Shown: positions 12,153-22,815, numbered from the stretch's first letter. The stretch: 64,000 bases of DNA from Aristolochia californica (GCA_029961685.1 JARWKL010000003.1:10858459-10922458), one strand, 5' to 3'. Translations and numbers: made by a program. The notes: generated from the letters alone by a model not told the origin.

Positions 12153-14035
12153 ATATCATGCATGTACCTGTAGTAGCAATGGTTGTAAGAGGAGTACAAG
12201 AAGATAAGGTTGAGGCCAGTAGGTTCTTAAGTTTTTGGAGAAATTCATAGTCTTCCTAAGATTTTCTGGAGCTGAAAGAACTACCTTCTTTGTTCTTTAG
12301 GACACTAACAACTTGATTCATATTGGCTGGTTTTCCATGCAACTTCTAGCATCTCTCAGTTAAGTGATTATTTAACCCAAAGTAGGAGCCAATCCGAGAA
12401 ACTGAAGAATCTCAAGAGAACTCTCCAAAATTATGACCTCTGCCTCGACCTTTGCCAAAACCTCAGCCTAGACTTTTACCTGAATATGTATATCCTCTAC
12501 CTTGACTGACCATGGCTGATATTTCAAATGATGTAGTTTATAACTCAATTGGTTTGTCTAAAATTTGAAGCAATGTAGCACAAGTATCATTAAATAAGTA
12601 CTTAAAATCTGTTTCTTGGCCACTTCAAGGTATGATTGTAAATTAGCAAGGTAAACACCTTCCTTTATTTTTCTTGAACAACTATATCAGTATGTTAGAC
12701 AATTTTCTACTCTTTCAAGAACCCTCTGAATCAAACGTACAACATTATTAGCCACAAACTCTTCCAAACTATTGATCAGTTGGTTAATGACTTATGTGTC
12801 TTCTTTTAGCCACTTTTTATAATTAACATATTTTTCGCTTTGGAGAAGGGTGACTTTGTGAGATGGTTATCCAAATCACGAGTAATTAGAAATATTTTAA
12901 TATATTGAGATTGCGCTAGATAATTGGATATGCCTTTCAATGGAATGGTGATAATTCATAAAAACTGATGTTTCCCAAACTCATGGGAAGATGAAAATTT
13001 TCAACTATATTGAGATAGGGATTATGGCTTACTAAATAGTATAGACCCAACTCGATAAGAAAGAAGCAATTCCTCAACAAGAAGGATAAGACTAGTCAAA
13101 TACCAAAGTGAGTAAGAACCAAAAGAGAGCATACAAGAGCATAATTCGAATTTTCTCAAGGCTTGCATAGGACCATGATTTAAGACGTGAAAAAGATTCA
13201 GCTTAATACTAAAAATTATTCAAGGGGCAGACTCAATCAACTAAGATACAAATAAGAACTCTTGCATGCAAATAAACTAACACAGCTTTGTTCAAATTCA
13301 TCAAAGCCTACTATAGTGTTTCAGCTTATAAAAATTACAAAACTTTTCAAATAAAAAAGAGGCTTGAAAAGTCATTAAATATGAATTTTTGAATTTGTAT
13401 AAGGCAAACAAATTTGATGAAAAAACTTCTGAGTTGAAGGAATCAAGGAGTTGACACAAACTAGAAAAAAATAGAAATTTTTTATAGCAGCTTCCTATGG
13501 TGTGCATGAAGATGGAGAGGAATGCTTCACTAAGTCAAGGAAAACTTTCATCAACTTGAATTAATCCTTATTGAATCAAGGATGTAAGGAAAAGAATAAA
13601 AAAAATTCATGACTTATGTTTCTGGTTGTGGCTTACTTGAAGAAATAAAAAATCCTTCCTAGTGGCTGAACTAAAAATGGCTATTAGAGTCTTCCATGGC
13701 ATCAATATTGGTCTTCCTTGTGCATATGAAATTTTTGAGTAACTTCAAAATATAAACCCTTGAATCCCTATTCTGATACCATGTTAAATTTTAGGTTGTA
13801 GTTTTGTGAGAAGAGAAGATAGTGAGAGTTTGAGAAGAAGAAGGTAATGAGTGTGTGAGGGAAAGTAAGAGAGAAGGAGAAGAAGAGAGAGGACCAATTC
13901 GTGGAGGAACTCCTCTCTCTTTAATATTTATAATGAAAGTTAAAACAAAAATTACATTCATGCCCTTGAGTCTACTCAATAATAGAGAGCTATAAATAAG
14001 AACTAACTAAACTAATTACATCATATTATTCAACA
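12153..14035 (-). mobile_element. copia fragment, minus strand: 5' LTR and gag
   Basis: In minus-strand order: LTR (14035-13782), a PBS (TGGTATCAGAA, shortened), a leader and a broken gag. The gag start region is near 12960 (ITIPLKGISNYL-like, followed by FLITRDL). The zinc-knuckle-proximal arginine/glycine region is near 12490-12440. The sequence stops at the terminus of the plus-strand LTR at 12152, so pol and the 3' LTR are missing. Its right end lies inside the chloroplast rpl33 relic, so the element inserted into, or recombined with, the plastid insert. Confidence 0.75.
13782..14035 (-). repeat. LTR of the minus-strand copia fragment
   Basis: The 254-bp LTR reads TGTTAAATTTT...ATTCAACA on the plus strand, so both ends show the 5'-TG...CA-3' pattern. 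The reverse complement of the PBS (TTCTGATACCA) abuts it at 13771-13781. Confidence 0.8.
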
Positions 14036-14150
14036 AGACTCTTTTGAGTATATATCTAGAAATGCCCTTTGATTTTTTATCGAAACCCTTTCTGGCACAA
14101 CTAGTACATTCCAAAATAACTTTGACCTCGACTTCTTTACTCTTGGCCAT
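14036..14150 (-). pseudogene. rpl33: Plastid-derived rpl33 (5' part)
   Basis: From the ATG at 14150-14148 the minus strand encodes [18 protein letters not shown] and continues with the ISRYI block of chloroplast ribosomal protein L33. Similarity ends at the LTR boundary at 14035, so the 3' half of the gene has been displaced. The CxxC of ECTSC is kept. Functional plastid L33 is about 66 residues; about 38 codons remain here. Confidence 0.88.
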
Positions 14151-14529
14151 GGACCTCTAGATTTCGAATTCACTCCATTCTTCCATTTTTTATTCAAATC
14201 CAATAAGAAGAAAGGAATAAAAAATGGAAGTTGCTAACTTGAAGTCCAATTATGACAGACTTGGTTTCAATGAATAGAGTAATCATAAGATAAGTAATAA
14301 TTTTTTTTAATTATCAACTATTCCATATTTTGAGTATTTCATTTAATATATTGTATGGTCTCGAACCCCCTAGACCCATATTTCTAGTTTGGCTCCCCCT
14401 ATATTCTTTTTTTTCCTTCCTTTCCTATATTGAAGGATCAAAACAAGAGAATTTGATCACAATCATAGAGAGTTTAGTCTATCTGTAATTTTTCTTCTTC
14501 TTTATCCCTTCCCATGTCAATAACTAGAA

Positions 14530-14658
14530 TTAAATAAAGGGGAATACCAATGTATCAGGGAACAAACAATTGATCTCTATCAATAGACTCACTAAAGATC
14601 TAAACCATAAAGTACTTAACATAGGTGCCACAAAGAGATGTGCCTTTAGTTCGACAAT
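14530..14658 (-). pseudogene. psaJ: Plastid-derived psaJ
   Basis: A 43-codon frame including the stop matches photosystem I subunit J along its whole length. It has VAP.LSTLWF.SL then LLIEIN.LFPD and FPF near the end, against a usual length of 42-44 aa. The start codon has become ATT and several residues in the membrane helix are changed, so it is not translatable as psaJ. Confidence 0.9.
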
Positions 14659-15016
14659 GAAAATCCTCTTTCTTTATTAAAATACAATTAATACCACATA
14701 GATGGTATATAACTATATCATTTATACATATAGTTAAAGATCACCTGTATTTGTATGTAAAACCCCTAAAAATGGATATGTAGAGTGATTCAATAGGTGA
14801 ATTGTTACTAAAATCGAAAAAGATGACCCCTTTCTTTTTCATCCTGAAAATTACCAATAAATGTTCATTTACTTATATGTTAAGTTTCATCTGTATATAA
14901 AAATCTTATTAAATTAAACGAAAAAGGAGAAATGGCAAGAGAAATTCTCTTGCATATAGATATAGGAAATAATGATGTGGAAAATAAGATATGTATTCTC
15001 TACAATGACAAATGAC

Positions 15017-15090
15017 ACCATATACCAATGGAAAGATATGCAGTTTGTTTTGAGTACAAAATGTCATGGGTTCAAATGCTTTCATCCCTA
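15017..15090 (+). pseudogene. trnP-UGG: Plastid-derived trnP-UGG, degenerate
   Basis: The anticodon loop to 3' end is well preserved: TTTGTTTTGAGTACAAAATG, the T-arm GGGTTCAAAT and ATCCCTA at the acceptor end. The 5' third (acceptor strand and D-arm) has decayed, so a cloverleaf can no longer form. Strand and spacing relative to psaJ are as in chloroplast genomes. Confidence 0.85.
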
Positions 15091-15169
15091 TCTATTACTT
15101 CTCTCACAGGCAGTAATAATGGAATGTTGAATTACAATAAAATAAAATAACTTCATTAACTTGAACTAC

Positions 15170-16372
15170 AGATTTAGGAGGAGGTCAATCAAAAAAAAAA
15201 AAAAAAAAGAGATGTTATCCAAATAGAAAAACATCAATCATTTCAAGTTGTTTGAAAGGGAAGAAAAATAGAAGTAACATTTATCTGTAATTAATCTGAA
15301 TCACCTAATCAATTTGGACAGCTACTATAGATCGACTTGCATTTGACCTCCTACAGATTTAGGAGGAGGTCAATCAAAAAAAAAAAAAAACGAGTGATGT
15401 TATCCGAATAGAAAAACATCGATCATTTCAAGTTGTTTGAAAGGGAAGAAAAGTAGAGGTAACATTTATCTGTAATTAATCTGAATCACCCAATCTGTTT
15501 GGACAACTACTATAGATCGACTTGTAGTTGACTTCCTATAGATTTAGGAGGAGGTAAAAAAAAAAGAGATGTTATCCAAATAGAAAAACATCAATCATTT
15601 CAAGTTGTTTGAAAGGGAAGAAAAATAGAAGTAACATTTATCTGTAATTAATCTGAATCACCCAATCAATTTGGACAGCTACTATAGATCGACTTGCATT
15701 TGACCTCCTACAGATTTAGGAGGAGGTCAATCAAAAAAAAAAAAAAAAACGAGTGATGTTATCCGAATAGAAAAACATCGATCATTTCAAGTTGTTTGAA
15801 AGGGAAGAAAAATAGAGGTAACATTTATTTGTAATTAATCTGAATCACCCAATCGGTTTGGACAACTACTATAGATCGAAAGAGATGTTATCCAAATAGA
15901 AAAACATCGATCATTTCAAGTTGTTTGAAAGGGAAGAAAAATAGAGGTAACATTTATCTGTAATTAATCCGAATCACCCAATCGGTTTGGACAACTACTA
16001 TAGATCGACTTGCATTTGACCTCTTATAGATTTAGGAGGAGGTCAATCAAAAAAAAAAAAAAAAAGAGATGTTATCCAAATAGAAAAACATCGATCATTT
16101 CAAGTTGTTTGAAAGGGAAGAAAAATAGAGGTAACATTTATCTGTAATTAATCCGAATCACCCAATCGGTTTGGACAACTACTATAGATCGACTTGCATT
16201 TGACCTCTTATAGATTTAGGAGGAGGTCAATCAAAAAAAAAAAAAAAAAAAGAGATGTTATCCAAATAGAAAAACATCGATCATTTCAAGTTGTTTGAAA
16301 GGGAAGAAAAATAGAGGTAACATTTATCTGTAATTAATCCGAATCACCCAATCAGTTTGGAAAGCTACTATA
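15170..16372 (-). repeat. Seven-copy tandem array derived from the plastid petG start region
   Basis: Units begin at 15170, 15355, 15540, 15712, about 15880, 16028 and 16212, giving periods mostly near 172-185 bp. The fifth unit lacks the segment AGATTTAGGAGGAGGTCAATC and its A-run. Each unit contains, on the minus strand, ATGATTGATGTTTTTCTATT (or CG variants), which is the start of petG, running into a stop after about 8 codons. Upstream of each start lies the same spacer (AACTTGAAATGATCGATG context). An A-run of variable length (about 8-19) follows AGGAGGTCAATC. Confidence 0.85.
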
Positions 16373-16414
16373 GAATACCAGGAATTTCATAGAAATACTT
16401 GTTTTCTTGTTCAT

Positions 16415-16528
16415 TCAACTAGTTCCAAATAGTTCTTTTCTCAAACCAATCAATAGAGCTGAAGTTAAAGTTAAAGTTAAAGTTAAAGCAGGCAGTAGAG
16501 AACTGAAATAACTAGTTATAGTAGGCAA
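16415..16528 (-). pseudogene. petL: Plastid-derived petL with internal hexamer expansion
   Basis: The minus strand encodes the TITSYF...LL.ALT...TSALLIGL pattern of cytochrome b6f subunit L. The start codon is TTG instead of ATG. The Leu-Thr pair is expanded to LTLTLTLT by four TTAACT hexamers (16457-16490), an in-frame microsatellite growth. The C-terminus has shifted away from the usual ending. The usual length is 31 aa. Confidence 0.85.
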
Positions 16529-16720
16529 AGAAAACCTAAATGAGATACCCTCTTTTTTTTTTATGTTTATAAAGCACTTCTTATCAATGATCAAAAGAAT
16601 CTTAAACATGAGGATTTTTTGTCCCAATGATTTACTAACCTATCTCTTCTAATATATTAATAGTTTTATCCATTAAATTAAATGATTGATATTAAAAGAG
16701 AAAAATTTTAAACATTTCTG

Positions 16721-17020
16721 CATCTATAATTTTATCTATAGAACAAGAATTCTAATACCTCACAAATATGCTCTTCTACTGAAGCTTTTTTATCATATTA
16801 AAGTGATCTCACTGTTACTTCAGCTGAAGATCGCTGCAACTTTCCCCTCTTGATTTGCTGGGAGAAAATGTCAAAGATATTCGTTCTCTTCTCCTTGTTT
16901 ACTCGATTTTTTCGTCACTATAAACTGGATTTTTGCTACAGATATCAAAACCAAGCAGATTTCAAGTGGTTTCTTACTTCATGTGGAGGCTCTATTACTC
17001 TTTACAGAACTAAACAGAAA
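16721..17020. other. Intergenic, downstream of the bHLH gene
   Basis: About 300 bp of AT-rich DNA between the plastid insert and the bHLH stop codon. It probably includes that gene's 3' UTR. No clear feature is visible. Confidence 0.5.
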
Positions 17021-18034
17021 TCACATCTCCTCCGTCTTGCTTCGATATAAAGAGAGAAGCTTCTCGCTCAACATTCCACACTCCATTGTTGGTGTTCCCT
17101 TAACCTGTCGAATTAACAATAGCAGCACAGAAAGTGTAAATATATTAACTGAAAGAAAGCAAAAATGTAAAGCCAATGGTGGGTGAAGACGAAGGAGGCT
17201 CACCTGTAGATGGAGATTATAGAAAACTCTGTCACCAAGAAAGGCGAAAGCCGAGGCATTGAGCACTCGAAGGCCCTCCTCTTCCAGATTCAACAGAACT
17301 TTAGAGAGAGGACTTCTCTTGACATCAATCGTGTATATTTGCACGATCAGTTCTCTGTCATCGATTGGGCTGACCACTATCGTGGGAAAAGATGACACCA
17401 CCGTCGGCCCTCTCTTGCCACCGCTCGGATGTGTTTTATCGCCTTGTCTTGACATCTTTGAAAGGATCTCTTCCTTCCTCTGTGTCAACAGCTCCACTTG
17501 TTTTTGCAGCTCCGGTATGTATTTCAGAACCCGTGAGACTGTAGTCGGAATGCTCAATTTCTTCTGAAAAATAACAAAGAAACTTCTATCAAAATCTAAG
17601 CAGCCGGAGATCACATACAAGTTACAACAACAGTCCTAGAATAGCTGATTCTTCGTGAACAAGATATAGGACTGTCTTCCATCCTTGAGTCAAAGACGAA
17701 GAAGAAGCATTACCGTCTGATCGGATCCAGGGAGCAACGATCGTAGAGAAGCATAGAGACTGTTAAGCTTCTTTCTCCGGTCACGTTCATTTGCATTATG
17801 ACTGAGTTTCTTCACGGTGGAGGGATCATCGCCAGAGTTCCTCGGGGTAAGAACCTCGACATCAGCCTCCGGTGGAGAAGAAGAGATTCGAAGCAGAGAT
17901 TCCGAAGACACTTCCCCTCTGCAGCTGTAACTAGCAAAAGCGTCATCCATGGGCCAGCTCTTGGGATCATTGATCGTCTCCAATTCCACGGGCCAGCCAT
18001 AGTTTGGAAACCAAGGAGGAGAGAGAGCACACAT
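17021..18034 (-). CDS. bHLH transcription factor, subgroup Ib (ORG2/ORG3, bHLH38/39/100/101 type)
   Basis: Three exons join in frame (18034-17714, 17563-17204, 17104-17021), all with GT-AG introns, giving 254 aa; ORG2-type proteins are about 250 aa. The N-terminus [14 protein letters not shown] is typical of the subgroup. The basic region (about residues 76-90) contains His79, Glu83 and Arg87, the E-box-contacting triad. Helix-loop-helix follows to about residue 135 and is split by intron 1 after Thr107. Residues about 160-227 form an ACT-like C-terminal region. In Arabidopsis these nuclear factors pair with FIT and raise iron uptake (FRO2, IRT1) under iron deficiency. That role is inferred from the family. 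The ATG is the first one, with a TATA sequence 85 bp upstream. Confidence 0.93.
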
Positions 18035-18115
18035 TTTCAGAAACGATACCGGAGATTAAGTGCTCGGAGGAATTGATCTTTCAGGGATATAAAAAGCACA
18101 GAGGTTCACTGCTTG

Positions 18116-18123
18116 TATATATA
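18116..18123 (-). promoter_or_regulatory. Probable TATA box of the bHLH gene
   Basis: TATATATA lies about 85 bp upstream of the ATG, which allows a 5' UTR of about 50 nt. The identification rests on position and sequence only. Confidence 0.5.
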
Positions 18124-18217
18124 CCAGCAACCCTGAAGCAAAAAATTCGAAACTAGTCAAATCGTGAATAACCATGAAAGGGGAAGGAGTCATTTACAGA
18201 CAATTTTACCTTCTACA

Positions 18218-18220
<3 letters not shown>

Positions 18221-18258
<38 letters not shown>

Positions 18259-18270
18259 ACACACACACAC
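18221..18270. repeat. (TC)n-(AC)n microsatellite in the bHLH promoter
   Basis: Eighteen TC units are followed by about six AC units, roughly 190-240 bp upstream of the bHLH start. Length change here could alter promoter activity. Confidence 0.95.
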
Positions 18271-19117
18271 AAAGACGAAGCCCAAGTTTCTTTTAATCTT
18301 TACGGAGGGATAAGATATGATAAAAATGAGAAGAGAGGAGCAGGTTCAGGCGTACGATTAGCTGAGGGGAGCTCGTGCTTTGCACATTCTCCACGCGCCA
18401 AAGCTGAGAGAGCAGTCCACGTTCGTGTGCTTCGTGGGTTTGTCTAGCGGATGGCGCGTGGTCTTCTCTTCGTCTTCTTCATTCTCTTATTATATTATTA
18501 CCTTAATCTTACGAAGAGTCTATGGTTCTAGAGGATTACAAGAAGGACATAAGCTTGGGTTTTTTTTTTTTTGTAGTTTATTATTAGAGCCTCAGGAAAC
18601 TCGTTTTCTTATCCTTTCTAATCTTCCTAAAAGCAAGAGAAATCAAAAGAAATCAAGTGAAAAACTTTTTCGTCTCCAAAAGAAAATTTTCTGTTACTCC
18701 TGTATAAGTTGAGAGTTTGGATTTACAGAGTCCAAATGGAGCAGAAAATTAGATTACAGCAACTGGACGAAATTGGTCCTATATATTAATAGAAGTAAAT
18801 AATCAGGGATGATACTATGCAGACGCAGGCACATTAATAGTTGAATCAGTTGCTTTTTTTTTTTTTATGTCAAATAGAGTTTGCTGAATTGTTTTTTATT
18901 TGAACATTAAAGCAATCTCCTGTTCCGAGCTGCTATTGGACTACCAACTCATCCCTATCCATTAATGGATTTGATCTGCTAAAATTAGTCTCTGGAGTTT
19001 CGACGTCTCAGACAGCAACAGAATGACTGGAATAGGTATTATTGTGATGAAAGAGGGCAGGCTGTGACGATATCTGGTCGTTCCTCAACGCTGGAATCTC
19101 CGGAGGAAGAGAAATAA

Positions 19118-19120
<3 letters not shown>

Positions 19121-19154
<34 letters not shown>
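19121..19154. repeat. (TC)17 microsatellite
   Basis: A pure TC dinucleotide run within intergenic DNA. The GERERERE-like frames read from the opposite strand are artefacts. Confidence 0.95.
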
Positions 19155-19160
<6 letters not shown>

Positions 19161-19234
19161 TATTAGGCCAACTGTTTCGACCAAATATCTGATGTGATTC
19201 ACTAATTGAAAGCATGGCTGAAAGAGGCAGGAAT

Positions 19235-19523
19235 GCAAATGCCCATTCCGTTATTGCAAAAATAGCCGGAGCAGGGAAAGAGTAGAAGGGGTATCTGCTG
19301 CAAATTCCCACTCCGTTATTGCAAAAATAGTCGGAGATGGAGCAGGGAAAGAGTGGAAGAAGGGTATCTATCTGCTGCAAATGCCCACTCCGTTATTGCA
19401 AAATAGTCGGAGATGGAGCAGGGAAAGAGTAGAAAGGCTATCTATCTGCTTCAAATGCAAACTCCTTTATTGCAAAAATAGTCGGAGATGGAGCAGGGAA
19501 AGAGTAGAAGAAGGGTATCTGCT
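19235..19523. repeat. Minisatellite, four copies of a 65-77-bp unit
   Basis: Units start at 19235, 19300, 19377 and 19451. Each has the form CAAATGCCCACTCCGTTATT, then AAAATAGTCGGAG, GAGCAGGGAAAGAGT and TATCTGCT. Unit length differs by small indels (loss of AGATG, gain of TATC). Open frames of up to 113 codons in this stretch are shadows of the repeat. Confidence 0.9.
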
Positions 19524-20613
19524 CTCAACGGAAAACAAAAGGCAATATGCCTGTATAACTCATGAATACGGAAACGTTTCTTCAATATTGGACAAACCCT
19601 GGTTCACCCTTCACCGATGATTCTTTCTGCATTACCCTTTTATTTCTTCTTACGTTTACATTGGATGGATTTGTTTGTCTGAAACGAACTCACTAAGTGG
19701 TAAAAACCATCCATGGTAGGAAACTGTACCTTTCAGTTGTCTTCAAACTATTAAAATAACTTCATCTGCTACACTTCGAAAAAGTGCATGAAGCGCATGT
19801 CAGGGTCTTCGAAACCAGATTAGCTTCTCCCGAATCTCATACAGAATTAAGATGAACAGGTGATATCCGTTGGGACGACGATCATGATTGGAGCATAGAC
19901 TCACCAATCAGCAGTTCCCGCACAGACTTGCAATTCAGTGCAGACACGATATGCCTAAGCCAAATTCCTGTAGACTTCTTCTAGAGAATCTCTCGTCATG
20001 GTAGACTATAATTTTCAGATAAACTAATCTTATCGTTGAGTAAACAAGCCAACTTGTAGCTTCTGGGGGAATAGGATCTTAGAATAGCCTTGGGGTCGTT
20101 TAAATTACCATTTGTACTAAAACTTACGTGTTGCTGAGCAATGCTTAATATTAAATCTCACCAGTTTCCATTTCAAATTCTAAAACTGTGCCAATTGAAT
20201 ATGAGCAACAAGGCATGCAACTCGGGCAAACAGTCGAAGGCCTCTTTTGATGAATTTTGAAAGAGGATTAATTACGGTTCCTTCTGTTCACCTATTTATA
20301 ATATAAAACATCGATAAAAGACACTAGAGAGAGAGAGAGAGAGAGAGAGCTAGAAAACATAGGGAAAATATAGAGACAACCTACAATGGAAGGCAACCGG
20401 ACTCGAGAGAAAAAATAGCAGCCAACCAAGAAAAATAAAAAAAATGCAATAGAGGTTAGAAATGAGAAAACCTATAGTGGATCAGACTGGTAGCGGTTGG
20501 ACAAACAAAAATCCAGGCAACGGAGATCTAAGATAGTTGGGCACCATTTTCTTAGGGAATTGGAACCAAAACATCTAGATAATGGACTGGACGATGAAAA
20601 CGATGTAGGTTTT
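19524..20613. other. Intergenic, no gene recognised
   Basis: No coding motif is visible. A (GA)n run lies at about 20324-20350. Confidence 0.5.
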
Positions 20614-20917
20614 TGATAGGGCCACATGAAGAAGATCACGAAGGTAGGGCCGGACATGGGTAAAGCTGTTGTGTAGTGGGTTAGTGGTTTAGCAGTTATT
20701 AATTAGTGTTTATTCAGTTAATTTTAATGGGTTAATCAGTTCTTTGATCATGGGAGGTTATTTCCTTTTCAGAGTTGTGGGTAGTTTCTTGTATGGCTAT
20801 ATATAGCCGGGATGAAATGTAATGGGGATATGTGTGATTAATCTTGAAATCTATCTTCCTTTTTGTATCTTCTCCTTCTCTGTTCATCTATATTCGTCGT
20901 CTTAAATTCTTGTATCA
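20614..20917 (+). repeat. 5' LTR of the TR-GAG element
   Basis: The 304-bp LTR starts TGATAGGGCCAC and ends CTTGTATCA. It contains the perfect palindrome GGCTATATATAGCC, which includes the likely TATA box. Confidence 0.93.
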
Positions 20918-20918
20918 G

Positions 20919-20930
20919 TGGTATCAGAGC
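20919..20930 (+). other. PBS of the TR-GAG element
   Basis: TGGTATCAGAGC, an undamaged primer-binding site for initiator tRNA-Met, lies one base beyond the 5' LTR. Confidence 0.93.
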
Positions 20931-21780
20931 TGTTACGACTCCGGGATTCCATTTCGCGAGTTTCCTTCTTCTAACTCTACATCTCTCTCTATCAACGCTC
21001 TTCAATTTTCCCTTCTCTACCCAAAAAATCAAATTCTTCCCTTCCTTCTTTCTGTGTCTCTTTGTCACTGTCTTCTGCAAGAATCGACTTCCTTCCTCTG
21101 TCGCCGGGAAGAAATTCTGAAAAACCGCATCGAAAATCTCTGTTCGGGAAGAAAACAGAGCCACCGACTTCCTCAACGCTGTCGTTGCCGGAATTCGACC
21201 TCTACCACCGAAGCCGTCCTCTGACTCTTCGTCTTTCTGCCGTCGGAAATCCGAGAAAATCTCTGTTCGGAAAGGAATTAGAACCATCGCCGTTACATCC
21301 TCGCCATTGCCGTTGCCGCTGAGACTCAGACCACAGATCTTCCTCAACGCTGCCGGAATCGACGAAATTTTTTGTTTCTGAAAACCAGAGTAGATTTTTT
21401 TTCTCTCTTCCTGTTTCCGCCCCGCGCCCTCACATTTTTTCCATTTTTTCTCCCTCCCGTCGTCAACTTCCCTTAATCAATTCCATTTTTTTTTCTTTCT
21501 ATCAGAATTTTTTTTTCTCTTCTGTTTCCGCCCCCGCGTCCCTCTCATTTTTTTCATTTTTCTCCCTCCTGTCGTCAACTTCCCTTAATCCGTTCAATTT
21601 TTTTTTCTCTAAAAAATAGCCCTTTGTCTTATTTTTTCTCTTCTTTACACTTCATTATCTTTCTATCTCCTTCTCTCATTCTAAAACGATCATATTTTCT
21701 TCCTAACCAATTCTAGTATTATTTATTTATTTATTTATTTATTTTTATTTTTTTTTTGAAAAAAAAAAAGTTTGCAATCT

Positions 21781-22815
21781 ATGGATACTCGCGACAAAAC
21801 AAACACAGAGTTCCGCAACGAGGTCAACGAAATTTTGGCACGACACGAGTCAAGTTTCGATCAGGTGAACGCAACCTTACAAGCCGTGTTAACCGAGCTC
21901 TAGGCTCTTCGAGCCTTCCATAGCCAAAACATTAGTCTTTCTGAAACCAACCCATTTGCACGTGATGAATCCTCACACCCACATATTTCTCACTCAAACA
22001 CTATAAATGACCATTCTCATCACCACCTCAAGTTGTCCTTTCCAAAGTTTAACGGAGACGACCCAACTGGATGGATTTACAAAGCTGAGCAATACTTTGA
22101 ATTCAAACACATTGCACTAGAACTACAAGTTCAGCTAGCCTCCTTTCATTTAGAGGGCATCGCCTTGCAATGGTACAGGTGGTTGACGAAATTTCGCGGA
22201 CCATTCGCATGGGATGAGTTTACCAAGGCTATGCAACTTCGATTTGGTCCAACCGACTACGAGGACCCTTCAAAAGCTTTGAATCGCCTTAAACAAACCA
22301 CAACCGTAGCAGCTTATCAAGAAGCTTTTGAAATGCTTTCCCACCGAGTGGACGGCCTACCGAAAAAATTTCTAATTGGTTGTTTTATTGCAGGACTTCG
22401 AGACAACATTCGCACCGATGTTAAAATTAAACAACCTAGAACCTTGGCCGATACAATAGGAGTGGCTCGGCTCATCGAGGAACGCAATCAGCTGCAGAGG
22501 CAACCAAATCACCAACTACTTTCACAACCAACTTTTGCGACACCAAAGGTCTTAGCCAAACCAATAGCTGGGGTGTTAGGACCTCCACCAACCCAGCACA
22601 TAAACCAAAGCTCTAATACTCAACCAACACCCTTCCGCCGAATAACCAACCAAGAGGCACGAGAACGTCGAGAGAAGGGGTTATGCTATTATTGTGATGA
22701 GAAGTTCGTTCCAGGCCATCGTTGTGAACGACCACAATTATTTATGATCGAGGATTTTTCCCCTACGGGCATCGGGGATATTGAGGGCGATCAACCAAAA
22801 CCAAACGCTCCATGA
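21781..22815 (+). pseudogene. Gypsy gag protein with one in-frame stop
   Basis: The frame opens at the ATG at 21781 (MDTRDKTNTE) and is open to 22813 except for a TAG at 21901-21903, one base from a CAG Gln codon. Downstream, the Ty3-type gag core is clear: FPKFNGDDPTGWI..AEQYF, then ALQWY and a PSKALNRLKQT-like block. A CCHC zinc knuckle follows (CYYCDEKFVPGHRC, about residues 301-314). Without the stop the product would be about 344 aa. The intact part after the stop could start at Met 22033 (260 aa). Confidence 0.88.

Larger units (their letters stand above)
14036..16720 (-). other. Nuclear insertion of chloroplast DNA (NUPT): rpl33-psaJ-trnP-petG-petL segment
   Basis: Five neighbouring chloroplast genes are present as relics in the order and relative orientation of the plastid large single-copy region. 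petL, petG, psaJ and rpl33 lie on the minus strand and trnP on the plus strand. Start codons are mutated (psaJ, petL), petG is truncated and amplified, and trnW was not recognised. The left end is cut by a copia LTR at 14035. The right end is uncertain, because sequence beyond petL to about 16720 may be the psbE-petL spacer. Decay and colinearity rule out active plastid genes. Confidence 0.88.

Noticed and set aside
15017..15090. A functional nuclear tRNA-Pro gene
   Set aside because: The 5' arm cannot pair with the acceptor end, and the surrounding genes show it is a plastid relic.
15170..16372. CRISPR array
   Set aside because: The regular repeats are about 180 bp, have no spacers of uniform length, and derive from plastid petG in a plant genome.
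19008..19620. Frames of 76-113 codons
   Set aside because: They read through the TC microsatellite and the 65-77-bp minisatellite, which explains their length.
20838..21347. A 169-codon minus-strand frame and several plus-strand frames
   Set aside because: They lie in the leader of the TR-GAG element between PBS and gag. The composition is biased and there is no similarity to a known protein.
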